In this document: one piece after another, positions 45,070 to 54,971 of the stretch | Numbering within the stretch: position 1 is the stretch's first letter | Layout of the letters: each line of letters begins with the position of its first letter | Assembly: GCA_937132065.1 (NCBI GenBank) | Contig: CAKZNT010000053.1 | Coordinates: 52,027-116,026, forward strand | Source: an uncultured Loktanella sp. | GTDB lineage: Bacteria; Pseudomonadota; Alphaproteobacteria; Rhodobacterales; Rhodobacteraceae | DNA: 64,000 nucleotides | Direction: 5' to 3' | Notes under the pieces: model-generated | The model's input: only the letters and a program-made list of their open reading frames with translations | Told to the model about the DNA's origin: nothing | The model's database searches: none | Made by a program: the position numbers and the translations under genes

Positions 45070-46516
45070 CGGTCGCGTCTTCTACCGGAACGTCCGGATC
45101 AGCGGCTTCAGGGGCAGGTGATTGCGCGCTCGGCAGGGTTCCATCAACCCAATCGCCCGTTGCTTCTTCGCCTGTTGCGTAACGCATTGTGCCAGCACCC
45201 TGACGGCTGCCTCGCACGAACATGCCCTCGTAGATGTCACCGTTTGCATAGGTGGCCGTGCCGATTCCGCTGATCTCGCCGTCAGACCATTGGCCCTCGT
45301 ATTTGAACCCGTCAGGCAAAACGATAGAGCCAGTGCCGTGCCGTTGGCCGTCCTTGAACGCGCCGACATAAACAGTGCCGTCTGCATAAGTCGCTGTGCC
45401 AACGCCGTTGCGCTGACCGTCAGCCCAAGCGCCCTCGTAGGTATAGCCGTCGGCATAAGTCATTTTGCCCTGACCGTGGTTCTTGGCGTTCAGGAACTCA
45501 CCGTCATAGACAAGGCCGTTGGCATAGGTCGCGATCCCCTGTCCGTTGATGACACCGTTCTCCCAAGCGCCCTCATAGCTTGACCCGTCAGGGTAGACGA
45601 TCTTGCCCGTGCCATCCGCCAGATCGGCCGTGAATGTGCCAACGTATAGTGAGCCATCCGGGTAAGTAACCTCGCCCGTGCCCTCGATCTGGCCCGCTTT
45701 CCAGTCACCAGCGTATTTATACCCGTCAGTGCCTGTAAATGTGCCGATACCATTGCGCTGGTCAGCGGCGAAGCCACCAACATATGTGTCGCCGTTGGCA
45801 TAAGTGACCGTGCCTGCGCCCTCGCGACGACCAGCCACAAGGTCACCCTCGTAGATATCGCCGTTGGGTTGCTCCAGACGGCCCTTGCCCTCGATCTGCC
45901 CATCGACCCATGTGCCGATGTAAACAAGGCCGTCCGCCATTGTCAGCGTGCCCGTGCCATCGCGCTCGCCAGCCGTCAGCGTGCCCTCATAGATTGCGCC
46001 GTCGGGATAGGTGATCTTGCCTTCGCCCTCCTTGACGCCGTTGATCCACGGGCCTTCGTAGACATAGCCGGCAGCCGAGCGCATCGTGCCTGAGCCGTGG
46101 TGCATGGCGTTGCGAAATTCGCCCTCGTAGACCACGCCATTGGCATAAGTGGCGATGCCGCGGCCAGTGATATTGCCGTCAACCCAGTCGCCTTCAAACG
46201 TGCCGCCATCAGCAAAAATGATCTTGCCCGTGCCAGAGGGCTTGCCCGCAGCAAACGTGCCTTCGTAAATGGAGCCATTGGGGAAGCGGGCCGTGCCTGT
46301 GCCGCGAATCTCGCCCTCGACCCAATCGCCGGTGTATTCATACCCGTTAGGCAGGCGATATGTGCCCGTGCCGTGCTGCTTGCCATTGAGGAACGCGCCT
46401 TCGTAAACGCCGCCATCGTCGTATTGCTTGGTTTGAACGGTCTGGGCCGATAGGGCGGTCGCACTTAGGGCGAATACAGCCGCATAAATCGCTTTCTGCC
46501 ATCCAAAACCGTTCAT
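45056..46516 (-). CDS. Exported MORN-repeat protein (18 repeats)
   Basis: The 486-residue protein has a signal peptide (IYAAVFALSATALSAQ) followed by 18 complete MORN repeats and a partial 19th from about residue 36 to 465, each 23 residues long. Typical units start YEGTFAAGKPSGTG, YEGAWENGVINGQG and YVGAFKDGQRHGTG, joined by a linker such as TATYADGTV. The C-terminal tail is Ala/Pro/acidic. MORN repeats form beta-hairpin sheets that bind lipids or proteins; an all-MORN exported protein has no obvious enzymatic role. The array is long and regular (69-base period in DNA). It is transcribed divergently from nadE. Confidence 0.9.
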   Translation of the reverse strand: MNGFGWQKAIYAAVFALSATALSAQTVQTKQYDDGGVYEGAFLNGKQHGTGTYRLPNGYEYTGDWVEGEIRGTGTARFPNGSIYEGTFAAGKPSGTGKIIFADGGTFEGDWVDGNITGRGIATYANGVVYEGEFRNAMHHGSGTMRSAAGYVYEGPWINGVKEGEGKITYPDGAIYEGTLTAGERDGTGTLTMADGLVYIGTWVDGQIEGKGRLEQPNGDIYEGDLVAGRREGAGTVTYANGDTYVGGFAADQRNGIGTFTGTDGYKYAGDWKAGQIEGTGEVTYPDGSLYVGTFTADLADGTGKIVYPDGSSYEGAWENGVINGQGIATYANGLVYDGEFLNAKNHGQGKMTYADGYTYEGAWADGQRNGVGTATYADGTVYVGAFKDGQRHGTGSIVLPDGFKYEGQWSDGEISGIGTATYANGDIYEGMFVRGSRQGAGTMRYATGEEATGDWVDGTLPSAQSPAPEAADPDVPVEDATATTE

Positions 46517-46654
46517 CGCATACTCTCCGCTGGCGTTAATCTCTGGGCAACCTACTGGACAGGACTGTGGCTGACAACGGGGGTTCGCGTGGCAATCGGC
46601 TTTCCCTTGCTCACTATTCTGCTACATCTTGGGGCAAGCGATAAGGACATCAGC

Positions 46655-48316
46655 ATGAGCGACACTTTCCGACTGACACTGGGGCAACTCAACCCGACTG
46701 TAGGTGACCTTGCAGGGAATGCGGCATTAGCGCGGGACGCATGGGCGCAGGGCAAACAGGCAGGGGCGCAGATGGTGGCGCTGCCCGAGATGTTTATCAG
46801 CGGTTATTCGACACAAGACCTCGTGATGAAACCGGCGTTCACACAGGCGGCGATGGACGAAATCGACCAACTGGCAAAAGACTGCGCAGACGGGCCAACC
46901 TTGGCTGTTGGCGGCCCCTATTTCGCAGAGGGGCGGCTCTATAACGCCTATCACATCTGTCGGGGCGGCAAGGTTGTTGCGCGGCAGCTCAAACATTTCC
47001 TGCCCAACTACGATGTCTTTGACGAGGTGCGCCAGTTCCGGCGCGGACCGATCCAAGGGCCGTATGCGATTCCAGACGGACCACGGATCGGCAGCCCGAT
47101 CTGCGAAGACGCATGGTATGAGGATGTCGGCGAGGCGATGGTCGAAAGCGGCGCGGAAATCCTGATCGTGCCAAACGGATCGCCCTATTATCACGGCAAG
47201 ATCGACAAGCGGGTCAACACAATGGTGGCGCGGGTCATCGAAAACGACACACCGCTGGTCTACCTCAACATGGTCGGCGGGCAGGACGATCAGGCCTTTG
47301 ATGGCGGGTCATTCGTGCTCAATCGGGGGGGGAAACTTGCGGTGCAACTGCCGATGTTTGACGCCACCGTGGCACATGTTGATTTTAAACGGGGCGAAAA
47401 CGGCTGGGAAGCAGTCGAAGGCGAAAAAGCGACCTATGATAGCGTCACAGGTCAGGATTACCGCGCAATGGTGCTCACCTTGGGTGACTACATGCGAAAG
47501 ACGGGGTTCAAAAAGGTGCTGCTCGGGCTATCTGGCGGGATCGACAGCGCGATCGTGGCGACCATCGCGGCGGACGCACTTGGGCCGCAAAACGTGCGCT
47601 GCGTGATGCTGCCGTCAGAATACACAAGTCAGGCCTCGCTTGATGACGCGCAAGCCGTGGTCGACGCGCTCGGGTGCAACTACGACACCGTAAGCATCGC
47701 AGGGCCACGGGCGGCTGTGTCCGAAGCCCTCGCGCCGCTCTTTGCAGGGCTGGAGGAAGATCTGACAGAGGAAAACATCCAGTCACGGATGCGGGGGTTG
47801 CTCCTGATGGCGCAATCCAACAAATTTGGCGAAATGCTCCTGACCACGGGTAATAAATCCGAGGTCGCCGTGGGCTATGCCACGATCTATGGCGACATGG
47901 CGGGGGGGTATAACCCGATCAAAGACATGTATAAAACACGGGTCTTTGAAACCTGCCGCTGGCGCAACGCGAACCACGCGCCGTGGATGAAAGCGCCAGC
48001 AGGCGAGGTGATCCCGACAGCGATCATCGACAAGCCACCCTCGGCAGAACTGCGGCCCGATCAAAAGGACAGCGATAGCCTGCCGCCCTATGACATCCTC
48101 GACGGCATCCTGATGATGCTCGTGGACGGCGAGGCCTCGGTGGCTGATTGCGTGGCGGCTGGATACGCGCGCGACACCGTCAAAAAGATCGAACATCTGC
48201 TTTATATCTCTGAATATAAACGGTTCCAGTCCGCGCCCGGAACGCGGCTTTCCAAGCACGCATTCTGGCTGGACAGGCGCTATCCAATTGTGAATAGGTG
48301 GCGGGATAATTCGTAA
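46655..48316 (+). CDS. nadE: Glutamine-dependent NAD+ synthetase
   Basis: The 553-residue enzyme amidates nicotinic acid adenine dinucleotide to NAD+. The N-terminal glutaminase (nitrilase fold, about 1-270) has the catalytic Glu45 (ALPEMFISGY), Lys113 (RQLKHFLPNYD) and Cys150 (SPICEDAWY). The C-terminal synthetase has the ATP pyrophosphatase loop SGGIDS (293-298). The ATG at 46655 has AAGGA seven bases upstream; an upstream start at 46589 lacks a site and adds a hydrophobic stretch foreign to the family. nadD, an earlier enzyme of the same pathway, lies about 13 kb away. Confidence 0.95.
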   Translation: MSDTFRLTLGQLNPTVGDLAGNAALARDAWAQGKQAGAQMVALPEMFISGYSTQDLVMKPAFTQAAMDEIDQLAKDCADGPTLAVGGPYFAEGRLYNAYHICRGGKVVARQLKHFLPNYDVFDEVRQFRRGPIQGPYAIPDGPRIGSPICEDAWYEDVGEAMVESGAEILIVPNGSPYYHGKIDKRVNTMVARVIENDTPLVYLNMVGGQDDQAFDGGSFVLNRGGKLAVQLPMFDATVAHVDFKRGENGWEAVEGEKATYDSVTGQDYRAMVLTLGDYMRKTGFKKVLLGLSGGIDSAIVATIAADALGPQNVRCVMLPSEYTSQASLDDAQAVVDALGCNYDTVSIAGPRAAVSEALAPLFAGLEEDLTEENIQSRMRGLLLMAQSNKFGEMLLTTGNKSEVAVGYATIYGDMAGGYNPIKDMYKTRVFETCRWRNANHAPWMKAPAGEVIPTAIIDKPPSAELRPDQKDSDSLPPYDILDGILMMLVDGEASVADCVAAGYARDTVKKIEHLLYISEYKRFQSAPGTRLSKHAFWLDRRYPIVNRWRDNS

Positions 48317-48332
48317 TTATTCAGGTGTCATT

Positions 48333-48797
48333 ATGCTCCGTTTTACTGCTGCAATCGTCGCAACCCTTGGCCTGACGGCCTGTGCGTCAAACAACGCCAC
48401 GCCGATCCCGACCATCGAAAACGGCAGCGCCGTAGTGGCGGCTCCGCTGACCTACTTCCACCAAGGGGTCAGGGGGGATAGCAATCGCGCCGCCTCCATT
48501 AGCACCGCGACCTTCAGCTTTACCTGTGATCCCAATTTCGCGGGTGGCGGCAGCTTGCAGCAGCGGGCAAACGCCTCTGCGCAATACTCGAAAATCGCGC
48601 AGGAGAAGGTGCTGTTCTGGCTGGTCAATTCCATGGTCACGCGCGGGCTGTTGCGCGAAATCAATACGCAAAGCGTCGCAGCGCAGGGGTGCTCTGCCAC
48701 CAAGGTTGATCTCGCGACCGTCACAACGGACGAGTTGGAAGTCGCAAAGTTCGTCTTGACCAACAACCTGCTGCCAAAGATCGTGGCGATGCGCTAA
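48333..48797 (+). CDS. Small lipoprotein of unknown function
   Basis: The 154-residue protein has a lipoprotein signal (LRFTAAIVATLGLTACASN) with the lipobox LTAC, so it should be lipid-anchored. The mature part contains two further cysteines (FTCDPN and AAQGCSAT) that could form a disulfide. No family is recognised. It lies 16 bases after nadE in the same direction. Confidence 0.75.
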   Translation: MLRFTAAIVATLGLTACASNNATPIPTIENGSAVVAAPLTYFHQGVRGDSNRAASISTATFSFTCDPNFAGGGSLQQRANASAQYSKIAQEKVLFWLVNSMVTRGLLREINTQSVAAQGCSATKVDLATVTTDELEVAKFVLTNNLLPKIVAMR

Positions 48798-48916
48798 CAA
48801 ATCGGGCGGGGGCGGCTGTTGCGGCTCCCGTTTTTGCGGTGCACGCCTGGTGCACGCGCTGTGCACGCTTATCACACCCCGTTTTTGTGCTAGTCTGTGG
48901 CAAACAGGAGGGGCAG

Positions 48917-49345
48917 ATGACCGCGAACAAAACCCGTATTACGGCAGTATCCGTTGATGAATTTATCCTGCAAATCGACCATCCGACACGGCGGGCAGAT
49001 GCGCAGGTTTTGAACGATTTGTTCAAGAAAGTGACTGGCTGGACCCCCAAGATGTGGGGGCCAACCATCATCGGTTACGGGCAATACCACTACATCTATG
49101 ATAGTGGCCGCGAAGGGGATAGCCTCGCAACTGGCTTTAGCCCCCGCAAGGCCGCGCTCTCTGTTTATGTCTTGCCCGGCTATCAGGATTTCAGCGCAAT
49201 TCTTGATCGCTTGGGCAAGTATAAGATCGGGAAATCCTGCCTTTATATCAACAAGCTAGCCGACATTGATCTCGCCGTTCTCGAAGAGCTGATCCGCGCT
49301 GGGCTGGCGGATCTCGATCGCAAATGGCCCGTCATCGCGACCTAA
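48917..49345 (+). CDS. DUF1801 (YdhG-like) protein
   Basis: The 142-residue protein contains the YdhG/DUF1801 pattern: VDEFILQIDHPTRRADAQVL, WTPKMWGPTIIGYGQYHYIY, AALSVYVLPG and KSCLYINKLADIDLAVLEEL. The fold is related to iron-chaperone frataxin-like proteins, but the function is not established. The ATG at 48917 has a strong AGGAGGGG upstream. It is followed 53 bases later by gltX on the same strand. Confidence 0.85.
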   Translation: MTANKTRITAVSVDEFILQIDHPTRRADAQVLNDLFKKVTGWTPKMWGPTIIGYGQYHYIYDSGREGDSLATGFSPRKAALSVYVLPGYQDFSAILDRLGKYKIGKSCLYINKLADIDLAVLEELIRAGLADLDRKWPVIAT

Positions 49346-49398
49346 CTGGACAATTTCACCGTGGTCTGACACATCCTGTTGCAACAGGAGACATTGTC

Positions 49399-50712
49399 AT
49401 GACCACAACCCGTTTCGCGCCATCCCCGACAGGTTACATCCACATCGGAAACCTGCGCGCCGCATTGTTCAACTACGCCATCGCCCGCCAGAACGGCGGC
49501 ACATTCGTGCTGCGCATCGACGACACCGACCCCGAACGCTCCAAGGATGAATATGTGCAGGGGATCAAGGACGACCTGACATGGTTGGGCCTGACGTGGG
49601 ACCGTGTAGAGCATCAGTCAAAGCGCATGGATAAGTATCTGGTCGCAAAGCAGAAATTGATCGACATGGGGCGCCTTTACGAATGTTTCGAGACGCCCGT
49701 AGAGCTTGATCTCAAGCGCAAAAAGCAGCTCAATATGGGCAAGCCACCTGTCTATGATCGGGCGGCCTTGAGCCTCTCGGAAGATGAAAAAGATGCCCTG
49801 CGCGCCGAGCGCGGGTCGCATTGGCGCTTCAAGCTCGACCTTGAGCGGATCGAGTGGGAAGACGGCATTATCGGCAATATCTCGATTGATGCGGCTTCGG
49901 TGTCCGATCCGGTTTTGTTCAAAAACGACGGGCAGATTCTGTATACACTCGCCTCTGTTGTCGATGATGTCGAAATGGGCATGACATATGTTGTGCGCGG
50001 GTCCGACCACGTAACCAACACTGCGACGCAAATCCAGATCATGCAGGCCTTGGGCGGCACTGTGCCACGGTTTGCGCACCACTCGCTTTTGACAGGGCCG
50101 CAGGGTGAAGCGCTGTCTAAGAGGTTGGGAACATTGGCTTTGCGTGATCTGCGCAAGCAAGGCATTGCGCCAGAAGCGATTTTGTCACTCATGGCGCGGC
50201 TCGGCTCGTCAGAGCCTATCGAGTTGCGCGCATCGGTTGAGGAAATTGTTAACGGCTTTGATGTTACAAAGTTCGGGTCCGCACCGACAAAGTTTGATGT
50301 CGAAGATCTTTGGCCGCTGACCGCACGCCATTTGGCGACACTTAGCGCCGAAGATGTGGCCGAGACCCTAACGGATGTGCCCGCAGACAAAAAAGTGGCG
50401 TTTTGGGATGCCGTCAAAGGCAACATCAGATCGCTGGACGATGTGGCCGATTGGTGGGCATTCTTCCAGAATGGCGCGGCCCCGCTTGTGGAAGAGGATG
50501 ACCGCGCGTTTATCGCGCAAGCCTTTGATATGCTTGGTGATCCGCCCTATGCTGACGATACATGGGCAAGCTGGACATCTGCCGTCAAAGAGGCAACAGG
50601 GCGCAAGGGCAAGACCTTGTTTATGCCGCTGCGCAAGGCTGTGACAGGCCGTCAGCGCGGGCCGGAAATGGCAGAGGTCATGCCGCTATTGCAGCGTAAA
50701 CCAACGCTCTGA
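49399..50712 (+). CDS. gltX: Glutamyl-tRNA synthetase
   Basis: The 437-residue class I synthetase has the nucleotide-binding HIGH-type motif as HIGN (residues 15-18, in APSPTGYIHIGNLR), the conserved LRIDDTDPERSK and a KMSKS-type loop EALSKRLGT. The anticodon-binding helical domain follows. Alphaproteobacteria often carry two GltX proteins; one may glutamylate tRNA-Gln for later amidation, and a tRNA-Gln gene is in this window. The ATG at 49399 has ACAGGAG upstream. Confidence 0.93.
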   Translation: MTTTRFAPSPTGYIHIGNLRAALFNYAIARQNGGTFVLRIDDTDPERSKDEYVQGIKDDLTWLGLTWDRVEHQSKRMDKYLVAKQKLIDMGRLYECFETPVELDLKRKKQLNMGKPPVYDRAALSLSEDEKDALRAERGSHWRFKLDLERIEWEDGIIGNISIDAASVSDPVLFKNDGQILYTLASVVDDVEMGMTYVVRGSDHVTNTATQIQIMQALGGTVPRFAHHSLLTGPQGEALSKRLGTLALRDLRKQGIAPEAILSLMARLGSSEPIELRASVEEIVNGFDVTKFGSAPTKFDVEDLWPLTARHLATLSAEDVAETLTDVPADKKVAFWDAVKGNIRSLDDVADWWAFFQNGAAPLVEEDDRAFIAQAFDMLGDPPYADDTWASWTSAVKEATGRKGKTLFMPLRKAVTGRQRGPEMAEVMPLLQRKPTL

Positions 50713-50728
50713 AATTGACTGCGCGTGC

Positions 50729-53245
50729 TTAGTCGAGCGCGCGCAGCACCCTTGCAGGTTTGGCAGCCAATGGCCGGATGGCGAACGCTAGCCCCGCCAC
50801 CAGCGACGCCAGAATGCCACCGCCCACAATGAGCAACGCATTCGCCCAGATCACCGAAAACGTGCCTTCCATGATGAACACGGTGACGGCCCATCCGCCC
50901 AAAATGCCCGCCACAAGCGCGACAATGCCAGCGGCCAACCCAAGCAGGGCGGCGCGTAGTGCAAAGCTGATCAGGATGCGCGACCGCGTGGCGCCAAGTG
51001 TCTTGAGAACCGCAGCTTCATAGGTGCGGGTCCGCTCGCCAGCCGCCGCCGCGCCGATCAAGACAAGGAAGCCCGTGACCAAAGTGGCAAGCGCCGCATA
51101 GCGCGTCGCAGCAGAAATTCCGCCCACAACTTCAATGACTTGATCAATCGCATCGCGAATGCGGATTGCGGTGATATTCGGGTATTTGCCAGCCAAGTCG
51201 CGCAGAATTTGCGCCTCGGATTCCGGGGTCGCATAGACGGTCGAAATCCAGCTATGGGGCGCACCGGCAAGGGCGGAAGGGTTCAGCGTCATCACAAAAC
51301 CGATGCCACCAGTTTCCCAGCTTACATTGCGAAAACTGGCGATTGTCGCGGTAATGTCGCGCCCGAGAATATTGACCGTGACAGTGTCCCCAAGCTTGAG
51401 GCCGATCTCTGCGCCCTCTTCGGCGGCAAAGCTCATGAGGGGCGGTCCAGCGTAATCTTGGGGCCACCATTCGCCCTCTGTGATGTCGCTCCCCTCGGGA
51501 AGGGTGTCCGCATATGTCAGCCCCCGATCGCCACGCACGACCCAGTGGCCGCCAGCAACGTCCTCGGCGGGTTCGCCGTTAATCATCGTCACGATCCCGC
51601 GCAACATCGGGGCGCTTTCGACCTTGCGCACGGCGGTGTCGTTTTCGACCCGTTCACGGAAACCGTCGATTTGATCCGGTTGGATATCAACAAAGAAATA
51701 GCTTGGCGCAACTTCGGGCAATTCGTCAGAAAATGCGGCGCGCAGGTTGCCATCAATTTGGCCAACAGCCGAAAGAACCGCGAGCCCGAGGCCGAGTGAC
51801 AAGACAACTGATGTGGTTTCGCCGCCTCGTGCCCCGATCGCTCCGAGCGCAAGGCGCAGTGCGGGTTTAGAGCGTGCGCGTTTGCTTAATCGCCGTGCGG
51901 TGAAGCGTGCAACAAGGGCTGCCAGAACCAGAATGAGCAATGCGCCCATGATCCCGCCTGCGGTCCAGAGTGTCAGGAATACAGTGCCCGAAAACCAGAT
52001 TGCAGCACCCAGAAGTGTGCCAATGAGCAGGGCCGTTATGATCAGGTAGCGCAATGCAGGCAGTTGGTTTGACGTCCCTAAGGCATCGCGAAATAGCGTG
52101 GCTGGCCGGATTTGTTCGGCGCGCGCGAGCGGCCAGAGGGTAAAGATCAGCGCGGCCAAAATGCCATAGATCGCAGCCTCGATAAGAGGGGCGGCTTGCA
52201 ATGTGAATTCCGCAGGAATGGGCAGGTTTGCGACAATCACAGGGGCGAGCAAAAGTGGGATTCCGCCGCCAAGAACAAGCCCTAAGGCGACCCCGACCAA
52301 CGTCAGCACGCCGATCTGGATGAAGTAGGTGTAAAAGATGGTGCTCCGTGTCGCGCCAAGGGTTTTGAGCGTGGCAATGACCCCTGTTTTCCCTGCAAGA
52401 TAAGAGCGCACGGCTGCGGAAACGCCAACGCCACCAACGGCCAAACCTGACAGGCCCATCAAGATGAGGAATGCGCCGATCCGTTCGACAAACCGCGCGG
52501 TTCCGCCCGCGCCTTTGCGGCTGTCGCGCCAGCGAAGGCCAGTGTCGCGGAACTGGCTTTCGGCTTGCTGCTCGAGGGCGACAAGGTCGGCTCCGTCAGG
52601 TAAATCAAGCCGGTATTGTGTTGAAAACAAGCTACCTTCTGCAAGCAACCCCGAGGACTGCAAGGCGGCGGTGAGCACGATTGTGCGCGGCCCTAAGCCA
52701 AAGCCTCCAGATGCGTTGTCGGGGTATTTGTCGAGAATTGCGCGCAATGTGAACTCTTGCGTGCCAAGCTTGAATGTGTCGCCCGCAGCAAGGCCGAGCC
52801 TATCGGTTAGCACGCGTTCCATAACTGCCCCGTTATCGGCAAGGGCCATTTCAAGGGGCATATTCGGGTCAAGCTGCACAGATCCAACAAGCGGGTAGGC
52901 GGTGTCTACGGCGCGAATTTGCGTGAGCCCTCGCTCTGTTTCGCCGTTGCGTTCAACAACCGCCATCGACCGGAAGTCGACCGTTTCCGAGATGGTCTTC
53001 GCGATTGAACGCAGCCATTCTAGTTCTGGTTCGCGGGCAAAACGGTAGGTGAATTCGGCCTCGGCATCACCGCCAAGCAGGGCTGCGCCTTCGCGCTCAA
53101 GCCCCGCCTCGATCCCGCCGCGCACCGTGCCAACAGCCGCAATCGCAGCAACGCCAAGCGCAAGACAGGCCAAAAAAACGCGAAAGCCGCGCAGGCCGCC
53201 ACGCAGTTCACGCAGCGCAAATTTGGAAGCGATTTTCAGGCTCAT
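50729..53245 (-). CDS. ybbP: FtsX-like ABC transporter permease (YbbP type)
   Basis: The 838-residue membrane protein has an N-terminal helix (FLACLALGVAAIAAVGTV), a first large periplasmic domain, a central cluster of helices with the FtsX-like signature KTGVIATLKTLGATRSTIF, a second periplasmic domain, and a C-terminal cluster with a second copy (TYEAAVLKTLGATRSRILI). The internal duplication is typical of YbbP. With YbbA and the divergent TesA it forms a conserved neighbourhood. The role is probably lipid or hydrophobic-compound handling, not established. Confidence 0.9.
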   Translation of the reverse strand: MSLKIASKFALRELRGGLRGFRVFLACLALGVAAIAAVGTVRGGIEAGLEREGAALLGGDAEAEFTYRFAREPELEWLRSIAKTISETVDFRSMAVVERNGETERGLTQIRAVDTAYPLVGSVQLDPNMPLEMALADNGAVMERVLTDRLGLAAGDTFKLGTQEFTLRAILDKYPDNASGGFGLGPRTIVLTAALQSSGLLAEGSLFSTQYRLDLPDGADLVALEQQAESQFRDTGLRWRDSRKGAGGTARFVERIGAFLILMGLSGLAVGGVGVSAAVRSYLAGKTGVIATLKTLGATRSTIFYTYFIQIGVLTLVGVALGLVLGGGIPLLLAPVIVANLPIPAEFTLQAAPLIEAAIYGILAALIFTLWPLARAEQIRPATLFRDALGTSNQLPALRYLIITALLIGTLLGAAIWFSGTVFLTLWTAGGIMGALLILVLAALVARFTARRLSKRARSKPALRLALGAIGARGGETTSVVLSLGLGLAVLSAVGQIDGNLRAAFSDELPEVAPSYFFVDIQPDQIDGFRERVENDTAVRKVESAPMLRGIVTMINGEPAEDVAGGHWVVRGDRGLTYADTLPEGSDITEGEWWPQDYAGPPLMSFAAEEGAEIGLKLGDTVTVNILGRDITATIASFRNVSWETGGIGFVMTLNPSALAGAPHSWISTVYATPESEAQILRDLAGKYPNITAIRIRDAIDQVIEVVGGISAATRYAALATLVTGFLVLIGAAAAGERTRTYEAAVLKTLGATRSRILISFALRAALLGLAAGIVALVAGILGGWAVTVFIMEGTFSVIWANALLIVGGGILASLVAGLAFAIRPLAAKPARVLRALD

Positions 53246-53910
53246 GCGATGCGTCCGTCTGACAAGTTGATGACGCGATCACACCGCGCAGCCAGTTCGG
53301 GGGCGTGGGTGACCATGATGAGGGTCGCGCCGTGTTTGTCGCGTAAATCGAACAAAAGGTCGATGATCGCAGCACCATTACTCGCGTCCAGATTGCCTGT
53401 CGGTTCGTCGGCAAGCAGGATTTTGGGTCGCGGTGCAGAGGCGCGGGCAAGGGCCACGCGTTGCTGCTCGCCACCTGACATCTGGCCAGGATAATGATCC
53501 TTGCGCGCACCCAGGCCGACAGCGTCCAGCTCTGCCGCGGCGCGGCTAAACGCATCGTGAACGCCCGCGAGCTCAAGAGGGGTTGCGACATTTTCCAAGG
53601 CGGTCATTGTCGGGATCAGGTGGAAAGACTGGAAGACCACCCCCATATTACCCAAACGAAAGCGTGCGAGCTGGTCTTCGTTCATGACGCTCAGGTTCTG
53701 GCCCAAGGCCGTGATTTGACCCGAACTGGCCTGCTCTAGCCCGCCCATTAACATCAGGAGAGACGATTTGCCCGACCCACTTGGCCCGATCAGCCCCAAA
53801 GTTTCGCCATCCGCAACATCCAGAGAAATGTCGTGCAAAATGTCGACTTTGCCCGCGTTCCCATCTAGCGAAAGTGAAGCATTGGCGAGCGAGAGGATGG
53901 GCTGGGACAT
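53242..53910 (-). CDS. ybbA: ABC transporter ATP-binding protein (YbbA/LolD type)
   Basis: The 222-residue ATPase has Walker A GPSGSGKSSLL, signature MSGGEQQRVALARA, Walker B ILLADEPTGNLD and switch MVTHAPEL. It belongs to the MacB/LolD-type group and pairs with the FtsX-like permease, whose start overlaps its stop by four bases. It is divergent from tesA with only about 20 bases between the start codons, so the promoters overlap the coding ends. Confidence 0.93.
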   Translation of the reverse strand: MSQPILSLANASLSLDGNAGKVDILHDISLDVADGETLGLIGPSGSGKSSLLMLMGGLEQASSGQITALGQNLSVMNEDQLARFRLGNMGVVFQSFHLIPTMTALENVATPLELAGVHDAFSRAAAELDAVGLGARKDHYPGQMSGGEQQRVALARASAPRPKILLADEPTGNLDASNGAAIIDLLFDLRDKHGATLIMVTHAPELAARCDRVINLSDGRIA

Positions 53911-53929
53911 GGGGCGGACCTTTGGGTTA

Positions 53930-54592
53930 ATGCGTTCTTATGGATATGGTGCGGCGCGCGGGCTTCGCAACCTTAGCTTGGCGATTGGTGTGTTTTCGAG
54001 CGCAGCTTATGCAGAAACCGTGACAATTGCGGCATTGGGTGACAGCCTAACGGCGGGCTACGGGCTGCCGCGCGCTGACGGGTTTGTGCCACAGTTGCAA
54101 AACTGGCTGGACGCGCAGGATGCTGATGTTGTCGTTCTGAATGCAGGGGTGTCGGGGGATACAACCGCAGGCGGGCTGTCGCGGGTTGATTGGACGCTCA
54201 CGCCTGACGTGGATGCGATGATCGTGACCTTGGGCGGGAATGACTATCTGCGAGGGTTGGACCCTGCGGTAAGCCGTAAAAACCTTGATGGTATTCTGGC
54301 GAAAGCGGCAGCGGCGCAAGTCGAGGCTTTGCTGGTTGGGATCACGGCTGGTGCGAACTACGGCGCTGATTACAAACAGGATTTTGACGGCATGTATGTT
54401 GACCTCGCTGCGACGTATGATGTGCCGCTGTATCCGACTTTCTTTGCGGGATTGCTGACTGCTGCGGGCACGCAAGACGGCGTTGCCGCCTATATGCAAG
54501 CTGATGGTATTCATCCGAACGCGGAGGGTGTGGCTGCCATCGTTGCGGCAATCGGGCCTTCGGTAATGGCGCTGGCGCAGTCTGCGCGGTGA
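53930..54592 (+). CDS. tesA: Arylesterase/acyl-CoA thioesterase I, SGNH hydrolase
   Basis: The 220-residue protein has a signal peptide (LRNLSLAIGVFSSAAYAE) and the SGNH blocks: ALGDSLTAGYGLP with the catalytic serine, VLNAGVSGDTT, TLGGNDYLRG and ADGIHPNAEG with Asp and His. It is a periplasmic esterase with broad acyl specificity. Divergence from ybbAP is conserved in proteobacteria. The ATG at 53930 gives a normal-length signal peptide; a start at 53909 would overlap ybbA. Confidence 0.9.
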   Translation: MRSYGYGAARGLRNLSLAIGVFSSAAYAETVTIAALGDSLTAGYGLPRADGFVPQLQNWLDAQDADVVVLNAGVSGDTTAGGLSRVDWTLTPDVDAMIVTLGGNDYLRGLDPAVSRKNLDGILAKAAAAQVEALLVGITAGANYGADYKQDFDGMYVDLAATYDVPLYPTFFAGLLTAAGTQDGVAAYMQADGIHPNAEGVAAIVAAIGPSVMALAQSAR

Positions 54593-54673
54593 GCCGCTGA
54601 CACGTGGTTCGGGCGTTGAATGCGACATGCGTTGCGCCTAAGTATTGATTACAAATGAAAAAAGGAAAATCCT

Positions 54674-54877
54674 ATGTCGATTGCAAAAGTTACCGAAGTT
54701 ATCAGTTCCTCCTCCAAGTCGTTTGACGATGCGGTCGAGAATGGCATCAAGCGTGCGTCCAAATCCCTCAAGGGGATCACAAGCGCTTGGGTCGCGGACC
54801 AGAAAGTGACTGTAAAGGATGGCAAGGTTGATGAATATCGCGTTGTTCTGAAAATCACCTTCGTTCTGGAAGACTAA
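54674..54877 (+). CDS. Dodecin (flavin-storage protein)
   Basis: The 67-residue protein fits dodecin over its full length: VTEVISSSSKSFDDAVENGI, ITSAWVADQKVTVKDGKVDE and VVLKITFVLED. Dodecins form hollow dodecamers that bind riboflavin, FMN or FAD; the tryptophan of SAWV stacks on the flavin. The ribosome site AAAGGAAAA lies just upstream. It seems monocistronic. Confidence 0.93.
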   Translation: MSIAKVTEVISSSSKSFDDAVENGIKRASKSLKGITSAWVADQKVTVKDGKVDEYRVVLKITFVLED

Positions 54878-54971
54878 TTTCAAACGGGCAGGGGCGCGAC
54901 GGATGCGCCCTTTGCTCACCCTTCGGACGTGCCAATGGCACGGCAAGCCGTGTTACTGCGCTTAAAATGTC

